From contig NZ_AJYD02000038.1 of assembly GCF_000286835.2 (NCBI RefSeq), positions 1,593,063-1,657,062 of the forward strand: a stretch of 64,000 nt of DNA, in the 5' to 3' direction. Positions 1 to 9,900 of this stretch are shown in pieces (position 1 is the stretch's first letter; every line of letters starts with the position of its first letter). The DNA comes from Enterovibrio norvegicus FF-33 (GTDB lineage Bacteria; Pseudomonadota; Gammaproteobacteria; Enterobacterales; Vibrionaceae). The position numbers and the translations under genes are program-made. The notes below the pieces were generated by a model. That model was not told where the DNA came from and did not search any database. It was given only the letters and a program-made list of their open reading frames with translations.

Positions 1-372
1 CGTGCCATGGTTGCAGAAGAGCATGAAGCGATCGCGCTAAATGACACTGGCCGAAGCATTCGCCTTTCCGGAGAGTTTCACATTGAGCTGGCTGCGATGG
101 CAGACAACCTTCCCTTGATGAGCTTCCAGCGCAGTTTGGTTTCCCAATGTTCTTTGATCATTGCGCTTTATGAATCAACCAAGCAACATAACTGTTCTTA
201 CGATGAACACACACAACTTCTTGATGCCATTGAAGCTCGCGATAAAGTGAAAGCGATGGCGTTGATGAAAACGCATCTCGACCACATCAAATCAAAACTT
301 AACCTTCACGATGAAACCAACGCTCAAGATCTTCATGCCGTTTTTTCTAACGTGCTGAAAAAGAAAGCTTAA
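1..372 (+). CDS. FCD-domain GntR-family regulator, C-terminal part (gene cut by window edge)
   Basis: The reading frame is open to the left edge, so only the ligand-binding end of the protein is visible. The 121 residues after the first in-frame ATG (position 7) show the helical FCD pattern: SGEFHIELA, then IIALYE, EHTQLLDAIEARD and a final MKTHLDHI helix. In FCD regulators the missing N-terminus is a winged-helix DNA-binding domain and the FCD pocket binds a metal and a small organic acid. The gene points the same way as the xdh operon and ends 333 bases before it, so a role in controlling purine catabolism is likely but inferred from position only. The ATG at 7 is internal and is probably not the true start. 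Confidence 0.8.
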   Translation, partial: RAMVAEEHEAIALNDTGRSIRLSGEFHIELAAMADNLPLMSFQRSLVSQCSLIIALYESTKQHNCSYDEHTQLLDAIEARDKVKAMALMKTHLDHIKSKLNLHDETNAQDLHAVFSNVLKKKA

Positions 373-394
373 GTTCTGAGTCTAGATTCTACAT

Positions 395-420
395 ATTGTC
401 CCACTCTGTAGTGGGACAAT
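395..420. terminator. Perfect 11-bp stem-loop after the GntR gene
   Basis: ATTGTCCCACT and its exact reverse complement are separated by CTGT, 22 bases after the regulator stop codon. The stem could end the regulator transcript, but no T-run follows on the plus strand, so a protein-binding or attenuator role is also possible. Confidence 0.4.
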
Positions 421-524
421 CATGCCTCCCCCACATATTGCCCTTATCTTCCATTTCCTTCTCCGTTGTCACAAAACCAATTCCACCTATCGTTTCCGAG
501 ATTATGAAACGATCAAACTCACAA

Positions 525-536
525 ATTGTATACAAT
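525..536. promoter_or_regulatory. Perfect palindrome ATTGTATACAAT, candidate GntR/FCD operator
   Basis: A perfect 12-bp palindrome lies about 170 bases before the xdhA start in the AT-rich gap between the GntR gene and the xdh operon. FCD-type GntR regulators commonly bind short palindromes with a TTGTATACAA-like core, so this is the obvious candidate site for the regulator encoded at the left edge. The rest of this 333-base gap is AT-rich and holds no gene I can support. Confidence 0.5.
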
Positions 537-705
537 AATTAAAGACAATTTAAGATTCTAACAACCAAAAACACCAATTATCCATTGATTTATAATGATT
601 TTCCTTTGTTAATTTTCACGATCAAACTTGTTAACGAAAAGTTGACCCATCGGTCAGAAATGACTAGTTTATAGACAATGGATTCGAAAGCGTCATGGAG
701 GCAGT

Positions 706-2160
706 GTGATCCGTTTTCTCTTAAATCAAACCTTGCAGGAAGAAAAGGATATTTCTCCCAACCTGACTGTATTGAATTACCTTCGCGAACATGTGCGCAA
801 GACAGGTACCAAGGAAGGATGTGGCTCCGGTGATTGCGGTGCATGCACCGTCGTGTTGGGTGAGGTGGTAGATTGCAAGCTTGAATACCGCAGCCTGAAC
901 GCCTGCCTCACCTTTGTTTCGGCACTTCACGGAAAACAGCTTATTACCGTGGAAGATCTTCGAACGAAAGAGGCGCTTCATCCCGTACAGAAAGCCATTG
1001 TCGATTTTCACGGCAGCCAATGCGGCTTCTGCACCCCCGGTTTTATCATGTCGATGTTCGCACTCACCAAAAACACACCGAACGCCGATAAAGAAGATAC
1101 CTATGAAGCGCTCGCTGGCAATCTTTGTCGTTGCACGGGTTATCGCCCTATCGTTGAAGCGGCGTTATCACTCAGTCAAGAAGCGCCTATCCGCGATCAG
1201 TTCTCCGATTACGAGCGAGAGACCGTCGAAAAGCTCAATGCGATTGGTGAACCCGAACTTGAACACCATGCTGATGGCAAGACGGCTTTTACCCCGACGA
1301 ACAGTGACGAACTTGCCAAAACCTTGATGGCACACCCCAATGCCAAACTGTTAGCAGGTGGCACTGACCTGGCGTTGGAAGTCACGCAATTTCATCGTGA
1401 CATTGATAAGCTGATTTACCTCGGCCATGTCGATGACATCAAAACCGTGAACGAGACTGACACGCACATCGAAATCGGCGCCAATGTCCCGTTAACGGAT
1501 GTGTATCGCGTGCTCGAACCTCACTACCCTGATTTCGGCGCACTGATCCAGCGTTTTGCTTCTCTGCAAATCCGCAACCAAGGCACAATTGGCGGCAATA
1601 TTGCCAATGCTTCGCCGATTGGTGATGGGCCACCGTTGTTAATAGCGCTAGGTGCGACAATCACGCTTAGACGGGGAGAAACAGCACGTGAGATCGCGTT
1701 GGAAGATTTCTTCAAAGACTACAAAGTCACTGCGCTGCAAACCTCTGAGTTTATTCAGACGATTCGTGTACCCAAACCGTTGCCAGACCAAGTATTCAAA
1801 GCATACAAAATCTCCAAACGCTTTGATGATGATATCTCGGCGGTATGTGCTGCATTCCGCCTGAAATTCAACAGTGACACTGTCACAGAAGCACGCATGG
1901 CGTTTGGTGGAATGGCAGCCATTCCGGCTCGGGCCGTTAAGTGCGAACAGGCATTAGTCGGCAAACCGCTTTCTTTAAGTACAGTGCAAGCCGCCATGAC
2001 TGCGATAGCCGATGACTTTTCTCCCATTTCTGACTTCAGAGCGACCAAAGAATATCGCGCTGAAACGGCAGCGAACCTGCTTTATCGACTGTACACCGAG
2101 TTGAACTATTCATCTGGCGGCAAAATGATTGAAACGAGGGTGATTCACTATGTCTCGTAA
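706..2160 (+). CDS. xdhA: Xanthine dehydrogenase small subunit (2Fe-2S and FAD)
   Basis: This is the electron-transfer subunit of a molybdenum hydroxylase that oxidises hypoxanthine and xanthine to urate in the cytoplasm. The plant-type 2Fe-2S domain has Cys39, Cys44, Cys47 and Cys67. The second, helical 2Fe-2S domain has CGFCTPG (Cys106, Cys109) and CRCTGY (Cys141, Cys143). An FAD-binding part follows with LLAGGTDLAL and RNQGTIGGNIANASPIGD, then a CO-dehydrogenase-type flavoprotein C-terminal domain. The length of 484 residues is normal for bacterial XdhA. Translation starts at GTG 706, with GGAG at 697-700. The end overlaps xdhB by 11 bases, so the two subunits are translationally coupled. 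Confidence 0.95.
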   Translation: MIRFLLNQTLQEEKDISPNLTVLNYLREHVRKTGTKEGCGSGDCGACTVVLGEVVDCKLEYRSLNACLTFVSALHGKQLITVEDLRTKEALHPVQKAIVDFHGSQCGFCTPGFIMSMFALTKNTPNADKEDTYEALAGNLCRCTGYRPIVEAALSLSQEAPIRDQFSDYERETVEKLNAIGEPELEHHADGKTAFTPTNSDELAKTLMAHPNAKLLAGGTDLALEVTQFHRDIDKLIYLGHVDDIKTVNETDTHIEIGANVPLTDVYRVLEPHYPDFGALIQRFASLQIRNQGTIGGNIANASPIGDGPPLLIALGATITLRRGETAREIALEDFFKDYKVTALQTSEFIQTIRVPKPLPDQVFKAYKISKRFDDDISAVCAAFRLKFNSDTVTEARMAFGGMAAIPARAVKCEQALVGKPLSLSTVQAAMTAIADDFSPISDFRATKEYRAETAANLLYRLYTELNYSSGGKMIETRVIHYVS

Positions 2161-4537
2161 AACAACCCCCTCCATGACAATGGAAGAAATGACCACGCAG
2201 GCCAAAGCCGGACTAATGACAGGTGTCGGCAAATCCGTAAAGCATGAAAGTGCTGAGAAACAGGTTTCCGGTGAAGCACTGTATATTGATGACCGCGGCG
2301 AATTTCCCAATCAGCTCCACGTTTATGCGCTGATGAGTCCCCATGCGCATGCCAACATCACCAAATTGGATGTGACGCCCTGTTATAACGTGCCAGGTGT
2401 GCGTTCGGTGATCACTTCAAAAGATGTACCAGGCGAGTTGGATATTGGTCCTCTTCTCCCCGGCGACCCAATGCTGGCTGACGGTAAAGTCGTTTATGTC
2501 GGCCAACCCGTCATCGCCGTTGCCGCAGACAGTCTCGACAACGCCCGCAAAGGTGCGGAAGCCGCCATTGTTGAATACGAACGCTTGCCTGCCGCGCTAG
2601 ATGTTGAAGAAGCATTGGCACAAGAACTGTTTGTGACTGACAGCCACACTCAAAAACGTGGTGATTCTGCCGCTGCCATCGCCAACGCTGATCACGTCTT
2701 AGAAGGATCGCTACACATTGGTGGTCAAGAACATTTCTACTTAGAAACGCAGGTTTCTAGTGTCGTTCCGACCGAAGATGGTGGCGTGATTGTCTATTGC
2801 TCCACCCAAAACCCGACTGAAGTGCAAAAGCTTGTGTCATCGGTTCTTGGTGTTCCTATGCACAACGTGCTGATTGATATGCGCCGAATGGGGGGTGGAT
2901 TTGGTGGTAAAGAGACACAAGCTGCTGGCCCTGCCTGTATCGCAGCGGTTTTCGCCATTCAAACTGGTCAACCGGTGAAGTTCCGACTACCTCGTCGTGA
3001 AGACATGATGATGACAGGTAAACGTCACCCTTTCTTTAATCAGTACAAAGTCGGTTTTGATAACAATGGTTTGATTGAGGGAATCGATATTGTGGTGTCC
3101 GGTAATGCTGGGCATTCCCCGGATTTATCTCGCTCGATTGTCGATCGCGCCATGTTCCACTCAGACAACGCGTATTTTCTTGGCAATGCCACTGTCACAG
3201 GGCATTGCGTGAAAACCAACACCGCATCAAACACGGCTTATCGGGGATTCGGTGGCCCTCAAGGGATGATGACCATTGAACACGTGATGGACACCATCGC
3301 TTACCATCTCGGCAAAGATCCGCTCGATGTACGCAAAGCCAACTACTACGGCGCAGAAGGCGAAGGCCGTGATGAAACCCACTACTACCAGAAAGTGGAA
3401 GATAACTTTATCCACGAAATGACCACAGACTTGGAATCAGAGTGCGACTATCAAGCAAGACGAAAAGCCATTGCTGATTTCAACGCGAGTAGCCCGATCC
3501 TAAAAAAAGGCATTTCCATCACGCCTGTGAAGTTTGGGATCTCTTTTACGGCGACCTTCCTGAATCAAGCTGGCGCACTTGTGACCGTGTATACCGATGG
3601 CAGTATTAGCCTGAACCACGGTGGCACAGAAATGGGCCAAGGTTTGAACACCAAAGTGGCACAAATCGTCGCCGAAACCTTCAGCGTTGATATCAGCACG
3701 ATTCAAGTGACCGCTACCAATACTGAAAAGGTGCCAAACGCTTCGCCCACAGCGGCCTCTTCAGGAACAGATCTTAACGGTAAAGCGGCACAGAATGCTG
3801 CGTTGATGATTAAAGAGCGCATGGTGAGTTTCGCCTCGTCGCATTTCGATGTTTCACCAGAGGCTGTGGTTTTCAGTAATGGCATAGTTTCCGTTGGCGA
3901 CAAAAAGACGATGACTTTTGCCGATTTCACTGAGCTTTGCTGGTTTAACCAAATCTCACTGGCGGCGTCTGGTTTTTATCGCACACCGAAAATCTTTTAC
4001 GATCACGAAAAAGCCCGTGGACGTCCCTTCTATTATTTTGCTTATGGCGTGTCTTGCTCTGAAGTGATTATTGATACGCTAACAGGGGAATACAAAGTGC
4101 TCCGTGCTGACATTCTTCACGACGTGGGGGCATCACTTAACCCAGCGATAGATGTCGGTCAGGTTGAAGGTGGATTTATTCAAGGCATGGGATGGCTGAC
4201 AACGGAAGAATTGGTCTGGAACGACAAAGGCCAGCTGATGACTGCAGGCCCGGCAAGTTACAAGATCCCAGCTGTCGCTGACACGCCGGAAATCTTCAAC
4301 ACGCGTTTGGTCGAAAACCGCACTAACCCAGAAGACACGGTTTTCCACTCCAAAGCCGTGGGCGAACCCCCATTCATGTTAGCCATTTCGGTATGGAGCG
4401 CGATTCGCGATGCCATTATGAGTGTTGCTGAAGACGGGGAGATCCCACACCTTCCTTCCCCCGCCACACCCGAGCAGGTTTATCACACCATCAAACAGGC
4501 TCGCAAAGGTAAATCTGCCGCGGATTTTTCGCTCTAA
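2150..4537 (+). CDS. xdhB: Xanthine dehydrogenase large subunit (molybdopterin-binding)
   Basis: The catalytic subunit carries the molybdenum cofactor. Visible family motifs, in order, are the QEHFYLETQ segment, the glycine-rich MGGGFGGKETQ loop, AYRGFGGPQG (substrate-orienting Arg), HGGTEMGQGLNTK, TAASSGTDLNG, QVEGGFIQGMGW and VGEPPFML, whose Glu is the general base of the family. At 795 residues it has the usual size. It starts inside the end of xdhA. The next gene, xdhC, encodes the factor that inserts the sulfurated cofactor into this subunit, which supports true xanthine dehydrogenase rather than another molybdenum hydroxylase. Confidence 0.95.
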   Translation: MSRKTTPSMTMEEMTTQAKAGLMTGVGKSVKHESAEKQVSGEALYIDDRGEFPNQLHVYALMSPHAHANITKLDVTPCYNVPGVRSVITSKDVPGELDIGPLLPGDPMLADGKVVYVGQPVIAVAADSLDNARKGAEAAIVEYERLPAALDVEEALAQELFVTDSHTQKRGDSAAAIANADHVLEGSLHIGGQEHFYLETQVSSVVPTEDGGVIVYCSTQNPTEVQKLVSSVLGVPMHNVLIDMRRMGGGFGGKETQAAGPACIAAVFAIQTGQPVKFRLPRREDMMMTGKRHPFFNQYKVGFDNNGLIEGIDIVVSGNAGHSPDLSRSIVDRAMFHSDNAYFLGNATVTGHCVKTNTASNTAYRGFGGPQGMMTIEHVMDTIAYHLGKDPLDVRKANYYGAEGEGRDETHYYQKVEDNFIHEMTTDLESECDYQARRKAIADFNASSPILKKGISITPVKFGISFTATFLNQAGALVTVYTDGSISLNHGGTEMGQGLNTKVAQIVAETFSVDISTIQVTATNTEKVPNASPTAASSGTDLNGKAAQNAALMIKERMVSFASSHFDVSPEAVVFSNGIVSVGDKKTMTFADFTELCWFNQISLAASGFYRTPKIFYDHEKARGRPFYYFAYGVSCSEVIIDTLTGEYKVLRADILHDVGASLNPAIDVGQVEGGFIQGMGWLTTEELVWNDKGQLMTAGPASYKIPAVADTPEIFNTRLVENRTNPEDTVFHSKAVGEPPFMLAISVWSAIRDAIMSVAEDGEIPHLPSPATPEQVYHTIKQARKGKSAADFSL

Positions 4538-4572
4538 GCAGATAACCCAGAACCATGGATTGGAGAACAGTG

Positions 4573-5460
4573 ATGTTTAAAGACAATTGGATCCAGGCAC
4601 TGGCTGACTTTGAAGCCAAAGGCACACCTTGTGTGATGGTTACAGTACTCGAAGACAAGGGCTCTGTGCCACGTGGCGCAGGCACGAAAATGCTGGTGAC
4701 GGAAAACGAAGTCATTGCCACCATTGGTGGCGGGCATCTTGAGCATGTTGCAATGAAAGCCGCGCAAGAGATGCTAACGCACGGTGATAGCGAGATGAAA
4801 ATCGAGCGGTTCAATCTAGGCGCAAGGCTGGGGCAATGCTGCGGTGGCATTGTCACACTGAGCTTCGAACCCATTGGACAACAACGACATATACTGGCTC
4901 TTTTCGGTGCTGGCCATGTTGCCAAAGCACTGGTTCATGTTCTCGCCACCCTGCCATTCAAGGTGATATGGATTGATGAGCGTGAAGCGCAATTTCCCGC
5001 TCAAATTCCTGACAACGTTGAAATGCGATTAACGGACGACCCCGTCGGGGAGGTGGCTAGCCTGCCAGCCAACAGCATGTATCTGGTGCTGACCCATAAC
5101 CACCAGCTGGATTTTGATCTCTCTCGCGCCATCCTCAAACGCGGAGACAGCCGCTACTTCGGTTTGATTGGCTCACTGTCTAAGCGCAAACGTTTTGATT
5201 ATCGCTTAAAAGAACGTGGATTTAACGATGACGCCATCAATACCATGATCTGCCCTATCGGTATCGAGGCGGTAAAAGGTAAACACCCCGCAGAAATCGC
5301 CGTTTCCGTCGCGGGCGAGCTTATCGCCTGCTACCAAGGTGAATACATCTCTAGCAAACGGGAGCATACGCCACAGAAACGGGCAGAAAAACTCTCTATT
5401 CTGAATACACAACCAAGCGAAAACCAAAACAATAAAAATAACGAGAAAATAAGGGCATAA
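4573..5460 (+). CDS. xdhC: XdhC molybdenum cofactor insertion protein
   Basis: XdhC proteins bind the molybdenum cofactor, protect it during sulfuration and deliver it to XdhB. The N-terminal XdhC/CoxI domain shows VTVLEDKGSVPRGAGTKML and IGGGHLEH, followed by a conserved QCCGG. The second half is a Rossmann-like domain with LFGAGHVAKALVHV and LTHNHQLDFDL, and RYFGLIGSLSKRKRF near its end. An in-frame ATG at 4555 has no ribosome-binding site, while the ATG at 4573 has GGAG at 4562-4565, so I use 4573 (295 residues). The last 30 residues are polar and Asn/Lys-rich and look like a disordered tail. It lies 35 bases after xdhB and 4 before guaD. Confidence 0.92.
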   Translation: MFKDNWIQALADFEAKGTPCVMVTVLEDKGSVPRGAGTKMLVTENEVIATIGGGHLEHVAMKAAQEMLTHGDSEMKIERFNLGARLGQCCGGIVTLSFEPIGQQRHILALFGAGHVAKALVHVLATLPFKVIWIDEREAQFPAQIPDNVEMRLTDDPVGEVASLPANSMYLVLTHNHQLDFDLSRAILKRGDSRYFGLIGSLSKRKRFDYRLKERGFNDDAINTMICPIGIEAVKGKHPAEIAVSVAGELIACYQGEYISSKREHTPQKRAEKLSILNTQPSENQNNKNNEKIRA

Positions 5461-5464
5461 AGGA

Positions 5465-6790
5465 ATGAAAGACCCAAAAGCTCATCCTACAAGAGCCTTT
5501 CGCGCTGCTATTTTACACAGTCTTGCCAACCCAACGGACGTGGGTTTGGAAGATTCATACCAATATTTTGAAGACGGTATGCTGCTTGTCGCCGACGGTC
5601 ACATTGTTAACGTCGGTCATGCAGAGGATATCCTTCCAATGCTTGATGCCAGTATTGAAGTTGTCGAGCTTGACGGCAAATTAATCATGCCGGGATTTAT
5701 CGACACCCATATTCACTACCCGCAGACGGGTATGATTGCTGCCTATGGCGATCAACTGATCGATTGGCTGAACAACTATACCTTCCCTGAAGAAAGGCGC
5801 TTTGAAGACGATGACTATGCGCGAGATGTCGCGGTGCATTTTCTTGATGAACTGGCGCGAAACGGCACCACCACTGCACTCGTGTTTGGCACTGTGCATA
5901 AATCCTCTGTTGATGTATTTTTTCAAGAGGCAGAGAAGCGCAACCTGCGCATGATCGCGGGAAAAGTGTTGATGGACAGAAATGCGCCGGACGATCTGAC
6001 CGACACACCCGAGTCTGGTTACGCCGACAGCAAAGCGCTGATAGAAAAGTGGCACAACAAAGGTCGACTTCATTACGCTATCACGCCACGTTTTGCGCCG
6101 ACCAGTTCGTCTGAACAGCTTCGATTAGCCGGAAAACTGCGCCAAGAATATCCCGATGTTTACCTGCACACACATCTGTCTGAAAACCCGAAAGAGATAG
6201 AATGGGTGGCGGAGTTATTTCCAGACAGCAAAAACTATTTGGATGTTTACGACTCACACGGTTTGCTCTCGAATCGCTCAGTGTTTGCCCACGGCATTCA
6301 TTTGTGCGAGCAAGAGTGCGCAAGACTGGCAGAAACCGATTCAGCGATTGCGTTCTGCCCCACGTCGAACTTGTTTTTAGGCTCGGGCTTGTTCCCTTTG
6401 TCGAAAATGGAACAAAGCGGAATTAAAGTAGGCATGGGGACAGATGTCGGTGCAGGCACCAGTTTTTCACTGCTTCAAACCATGAGCGAAGCCTATAAGG
6501 TGATGCAACTGCAAGGCGAGAAACTGCACCCACTAAAATCGTTGTATCAAGCCACGTTGGGCGGAGCAAAAGCACTCTCATTGGATAACGACATTGGTAA
6601 CTTAGAGGTTGGGAAAGAAGCGGACTTTGTTATTATCGATCTTCATGCAACTCAACTGATGAAGTTTAGAATGGAGCACGCGGAATCATTGGAAGACAAA
6701 CTGTTTGTGCTCATGACACTGGGCGATGATCGCGCCGTATTTGATACATACTCTTATGGGCAATCCGTGTATCCCGTCAATAACAGGTAG
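5465..6790 (+). CDS. guaD: Guanine deaminase
   Basis: The enzyme deaminates guanine to xanthine, the substrate of the dehydrogenase encoded just upstream. It is an amidohydrolase: the first metal-binding HxH is in MPGFIDTHIHYPQTGM. THLSEN and FAHGIHL supply the later His ligands, and MGTDVGAGTSFS the catalytic Asp. The length of 441 residues is typical. The gap to xdhC is 4 bases and the AAAGGA ribosome-binding site overlaps the end of xdhC almost up to the ATG, an unusually short spacing. The next in-frame ATG would remove the first beta-sandwich strands, so 5465 is kept. It is the last gene of the purine operon. Confidence 0.95.
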   Translation: MKDPKAHPTRAFRAAILHSLANPTDVGLEDSYQYFEDGMLLVADGHIVNVGHAEDILPMLDASIEVVELDGKLIMPGFIDTHIHYPQTGMIAAYGDQLIDWLNNYTFPEERRFEDDDYARDVAVHFLDELARNGTTTALVFGTVHKSSVDVFFQEAEKRNLRMIAGKVLMDRNAPDDLTDTPESGYADSKALIEKWHNKGRLHYAITPRFAPTSSSEQLRLAGKLRQEYPDVYLHTHLSENPKEIEWVAELFPDSKNYLDVYDSHGLLSNRSVFAHGIHLCEQECARLAETDSAIAFCPTSNLFLGSGLFPLSKMEQSGIKVGMGTDVGAGTSFSLLQTMSEAYKVMQLQGEKLHPLKSLYQATLGGAKALSLDNDIGNLEVGKEADFVIIDLHATQLMKFRMEHAESLEDKLFVLMTLGDDRAVFDTYSYGQSVYPVNNR

Positions 6791-6880
6791 AATTTCTCAT
6801 ATCCCATTAACGAAGAATCTGTCTCATGTCTACGCTGAGACACTTAGCCTTTCGGCCAAAGCCTCCTCCTGATTGCCATT

Positions 6881-6911
6881 AAAAACTCAGCAGAATCAAT
6901 TCCGCTGAGTT
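6881..6911 (-). terminator. Rho-independent terminator of the GH81 gene
   Basis: Read on the minus strand, AACTCAGC and GCTGAGTT form a stem extended by a G-U-containing inner stem, followed by a T-run. It lies 26 bases past the stop codon of the minus-strand glucanase gene. Confidence 0.75.
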
Positions 6912-6936
6912 CAATGGAACGAAACCAAGAGTGACT

Positions 6937-9900
6937 CTAGTTGCCGTTAGCTGTTGTTGTGCGAATACCGAAACTGTTCGGTTGAACCGTAAGTACTACA
7001 CCATCACTAAACTGAACCTGTTGCGTCGTACTCTCATAGTTATAAGCCATATACGTTAGCGTATCGCCTTTCTTGAACGCTACTGCTGTTGGGGAGTCGG
7101 CCGTTAACGCTCCTGTTCCCGTCATCAGATGCCCTAGCGCCTTCCATGTATGTATCCAATGGTAGGTATGCGCTTTCGATTCACCTTCTTCAGTGACATA
7201 GTTCGAGCCTCGCGTTTCATAATCTGCAATCGCAGCATCTGCATCTGTCATTGCCCATAGGTTCCACCAGATATCTCGCCAATGACCGTCTTGCAAACCC
7301 GACGCTTTTCCATTGCTGGACTCGGTTAAGCCAAGTTCAACATAATCTTCCATGTAGTCAGCGTGGAGGCCAACGTGGAAAACCAATGGATTGAGCGGCA
7401 GCCCTTGTATGCCAAGGATATGCGCGTAAGCGCCACTGAACCAGGTAGAAAAAACACCGCCCGTCCCCCAGATAATTGACGTTGTGATCTTGTCGTATCC
7501 CGGCGGGAAGTTATCGTAATCGTCCCCTTTGTTTGGATAAAGCGGTGAGCGATTACGATATCCATCAAGGTTGTTCCAATATTCCCAATACGCAGCACTT
7601 GATGAAGCATGCAAATACATGCCTTTATCAACGAGATCTTGGTCGCCCGTGATCATGCCGTATAGCACGATAGCACCGTATGAGTTGGCCGCTTCTGATG
7701 TCGATTCGTTGTTGTTGCCCAGTGCAAAGTTAGCGTGACCTGACGCCCATGAGAAGCCATTCGCAGGGTCGAAATTTCGAAGGTACGGGAACATATCATC
7801 CCCTTTGCTCGCTGCGTAATCACGGATCAATAACTCAACCATAGGGCCGTACTGATCCGCGCCACACCACGATTTATCAGTGCGACAAATTTCCGCAGCG
7901 GCACGCACGAAGTAGCCGTAATGGAAATGGTGATCGTTGAGTTGTTGGTGCGTACCGAACGACTCTTCAACGCCCAATAAGGTTGTCCAAGTTTCGTCGT
8001 AAACGAAATACCTTACCGTGTCCAAGCCACCGTTGGTGTCTGCACTAAACCAATCTTCCAGTTCAGATTTCAACCATACCGTCAGGGTGTTAGCTTCTGT
8101 TTCCATACCAATAGAACGGGCAATGGCAATCACTTCCGCCGCTTTACCGTAACTCTTACCTGACCAATAGGTGTCTGTGTATGGGTTCCATCCATTCGAG
8201 CCTTTGTTGACATATTCCGTCACCAAGCTGCGTAATGTTGTGTCGTTAACGTCCCCAACCGTGCTCGGAAGCGTCGGCAAGACACCAACAAATGGCATGG
8301 TGTAAGAAAACGCATTGGTTTGGCTGAACTTGATCACGCCACGCGCACTGCGCATTTTATGATCGGTCGTTGGCGCATTGCTGTTCTTCCAATGCATTGG
8401 ATGCAAACCCGCCAATGTTTCAATCGGGCTGCCACTGGCATTAAGATAGCTATGCGTCACTGTTACTTGGTTATTGGCACGGTTAACTTCGTAATCAATT
8501 TCTACGTTACGGACAACTTGACGTGCCAACGCAGCAAACTCATTACTAACGGCATTACTTGGCACAGCAGTGCCCGGTAACAATGTAATGGTCGCTTCTT
8601 TCGCGCTGTTTATAACGGTAATTCGATTGCTCGTTTTCCCGGTGAAGGTGGTTGCACCCTCGCCCACAACCAAAAAGTTAGTGCGGTTTCCCGCTATGCT
8701 AGTCCAGATCCCCAGCATGTTGTTTGAATCTGCAAACGTGCCTTTTTCACCGCTGTTCGACCTCAGGGTTTTCAGCACTATGTCGCCATGAAACGCTTTC
8801 ACATACACATAAGGCGAGCCATGTACAAAGGTGGCCTCCATAATTGGCGTCGTACCATTTCGCCATTCCACGGTCATTGCGCCATCGCTGTGATCTTTTA
8901 GGTAGCCTTCCATGTCGCTAAACTGCGAGTTGGCGATGGCAATACCATCAAAGACTTCATCGAACGGCGCTGGCACTGTGTATTCAAACTTATCAACCGC
9001 ACCTCGTAGCCCACTGGGGATACCAAGCATTCTAAAACCGCGCTCAGAAATACGTGCACTAACAGGATCCGGTGTGATGTACCCTGCGCCGTTGGGGTCG
9101 CCAATACGCATTTCCCCTAAGAAAGACACTGAGCCCCACCATTTGTGTGTGGGCACAGGTTGATCTGAGAGTTCGGGAACAAGCTGAGGAAATATTTGAG
9201 TTGGCGTACCAATGTTTGAGCAAGATTCTACGCCAGGTTTCACAACACCTGCGTTAAATACCCAAAAGCCATGATCTTCGGCACAGCCATAGCCTTCAGG
9301 ATTAAACGTATCTGAAATGCTGCCAGCGCCATACGGTGTGATGACATAGTCACCATTATAGGTGCTGCCGTTTCCAGCATTTTCATCTTCAACCAGATAC
9401 ACATCTGCCACCAGCACTGTGCCACTCCCTGAAAATTGAAGGCCAATCCACGTTAAATCGGCGAATGCTGGAAACGGAACCTGCATCTCAATCCAGCCAT
9501 TGCTGAGTGCTGTGCCGGTATTAATCGCATAAGGCTTTTTATCTTCGGTGCTATTTACGCCCTGAATGGACACTTCAACTTGAGCCGCAAAAGTACTCTT
9601 CACTTTAAAACGAAGTTGGTTATACGCCGACGCATCAATAGCCTTTGCTGGATTTCGATTGCCCCACGCAAGTTCAGCATAAGGAACGCCATATCCCGTG
9701 CCGCTTGTTACCTGAATGGCGCGCTCATAGGTGGTGTCTGAGGGGGTTTTATTGATCGTTGAATTTGAACCCCAAGAGACAGCAGATTCAGCAAAATCGA
9801 ATGAATCAGCATTCTCTGAATGGAAAACATAACCATTGGTATTTTCGGGGGTGCCATCACCGCCGTCTGTGCCATCGCCACCGTCTGTGCCATCACCGCT

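Noticed and set aside
6820..6842. TGTCTCA-N9-TGAGACA inverted repeat after guaD
   Set aside because: Short arms without T-run; it may be a weak terminator but support is too thin to list.
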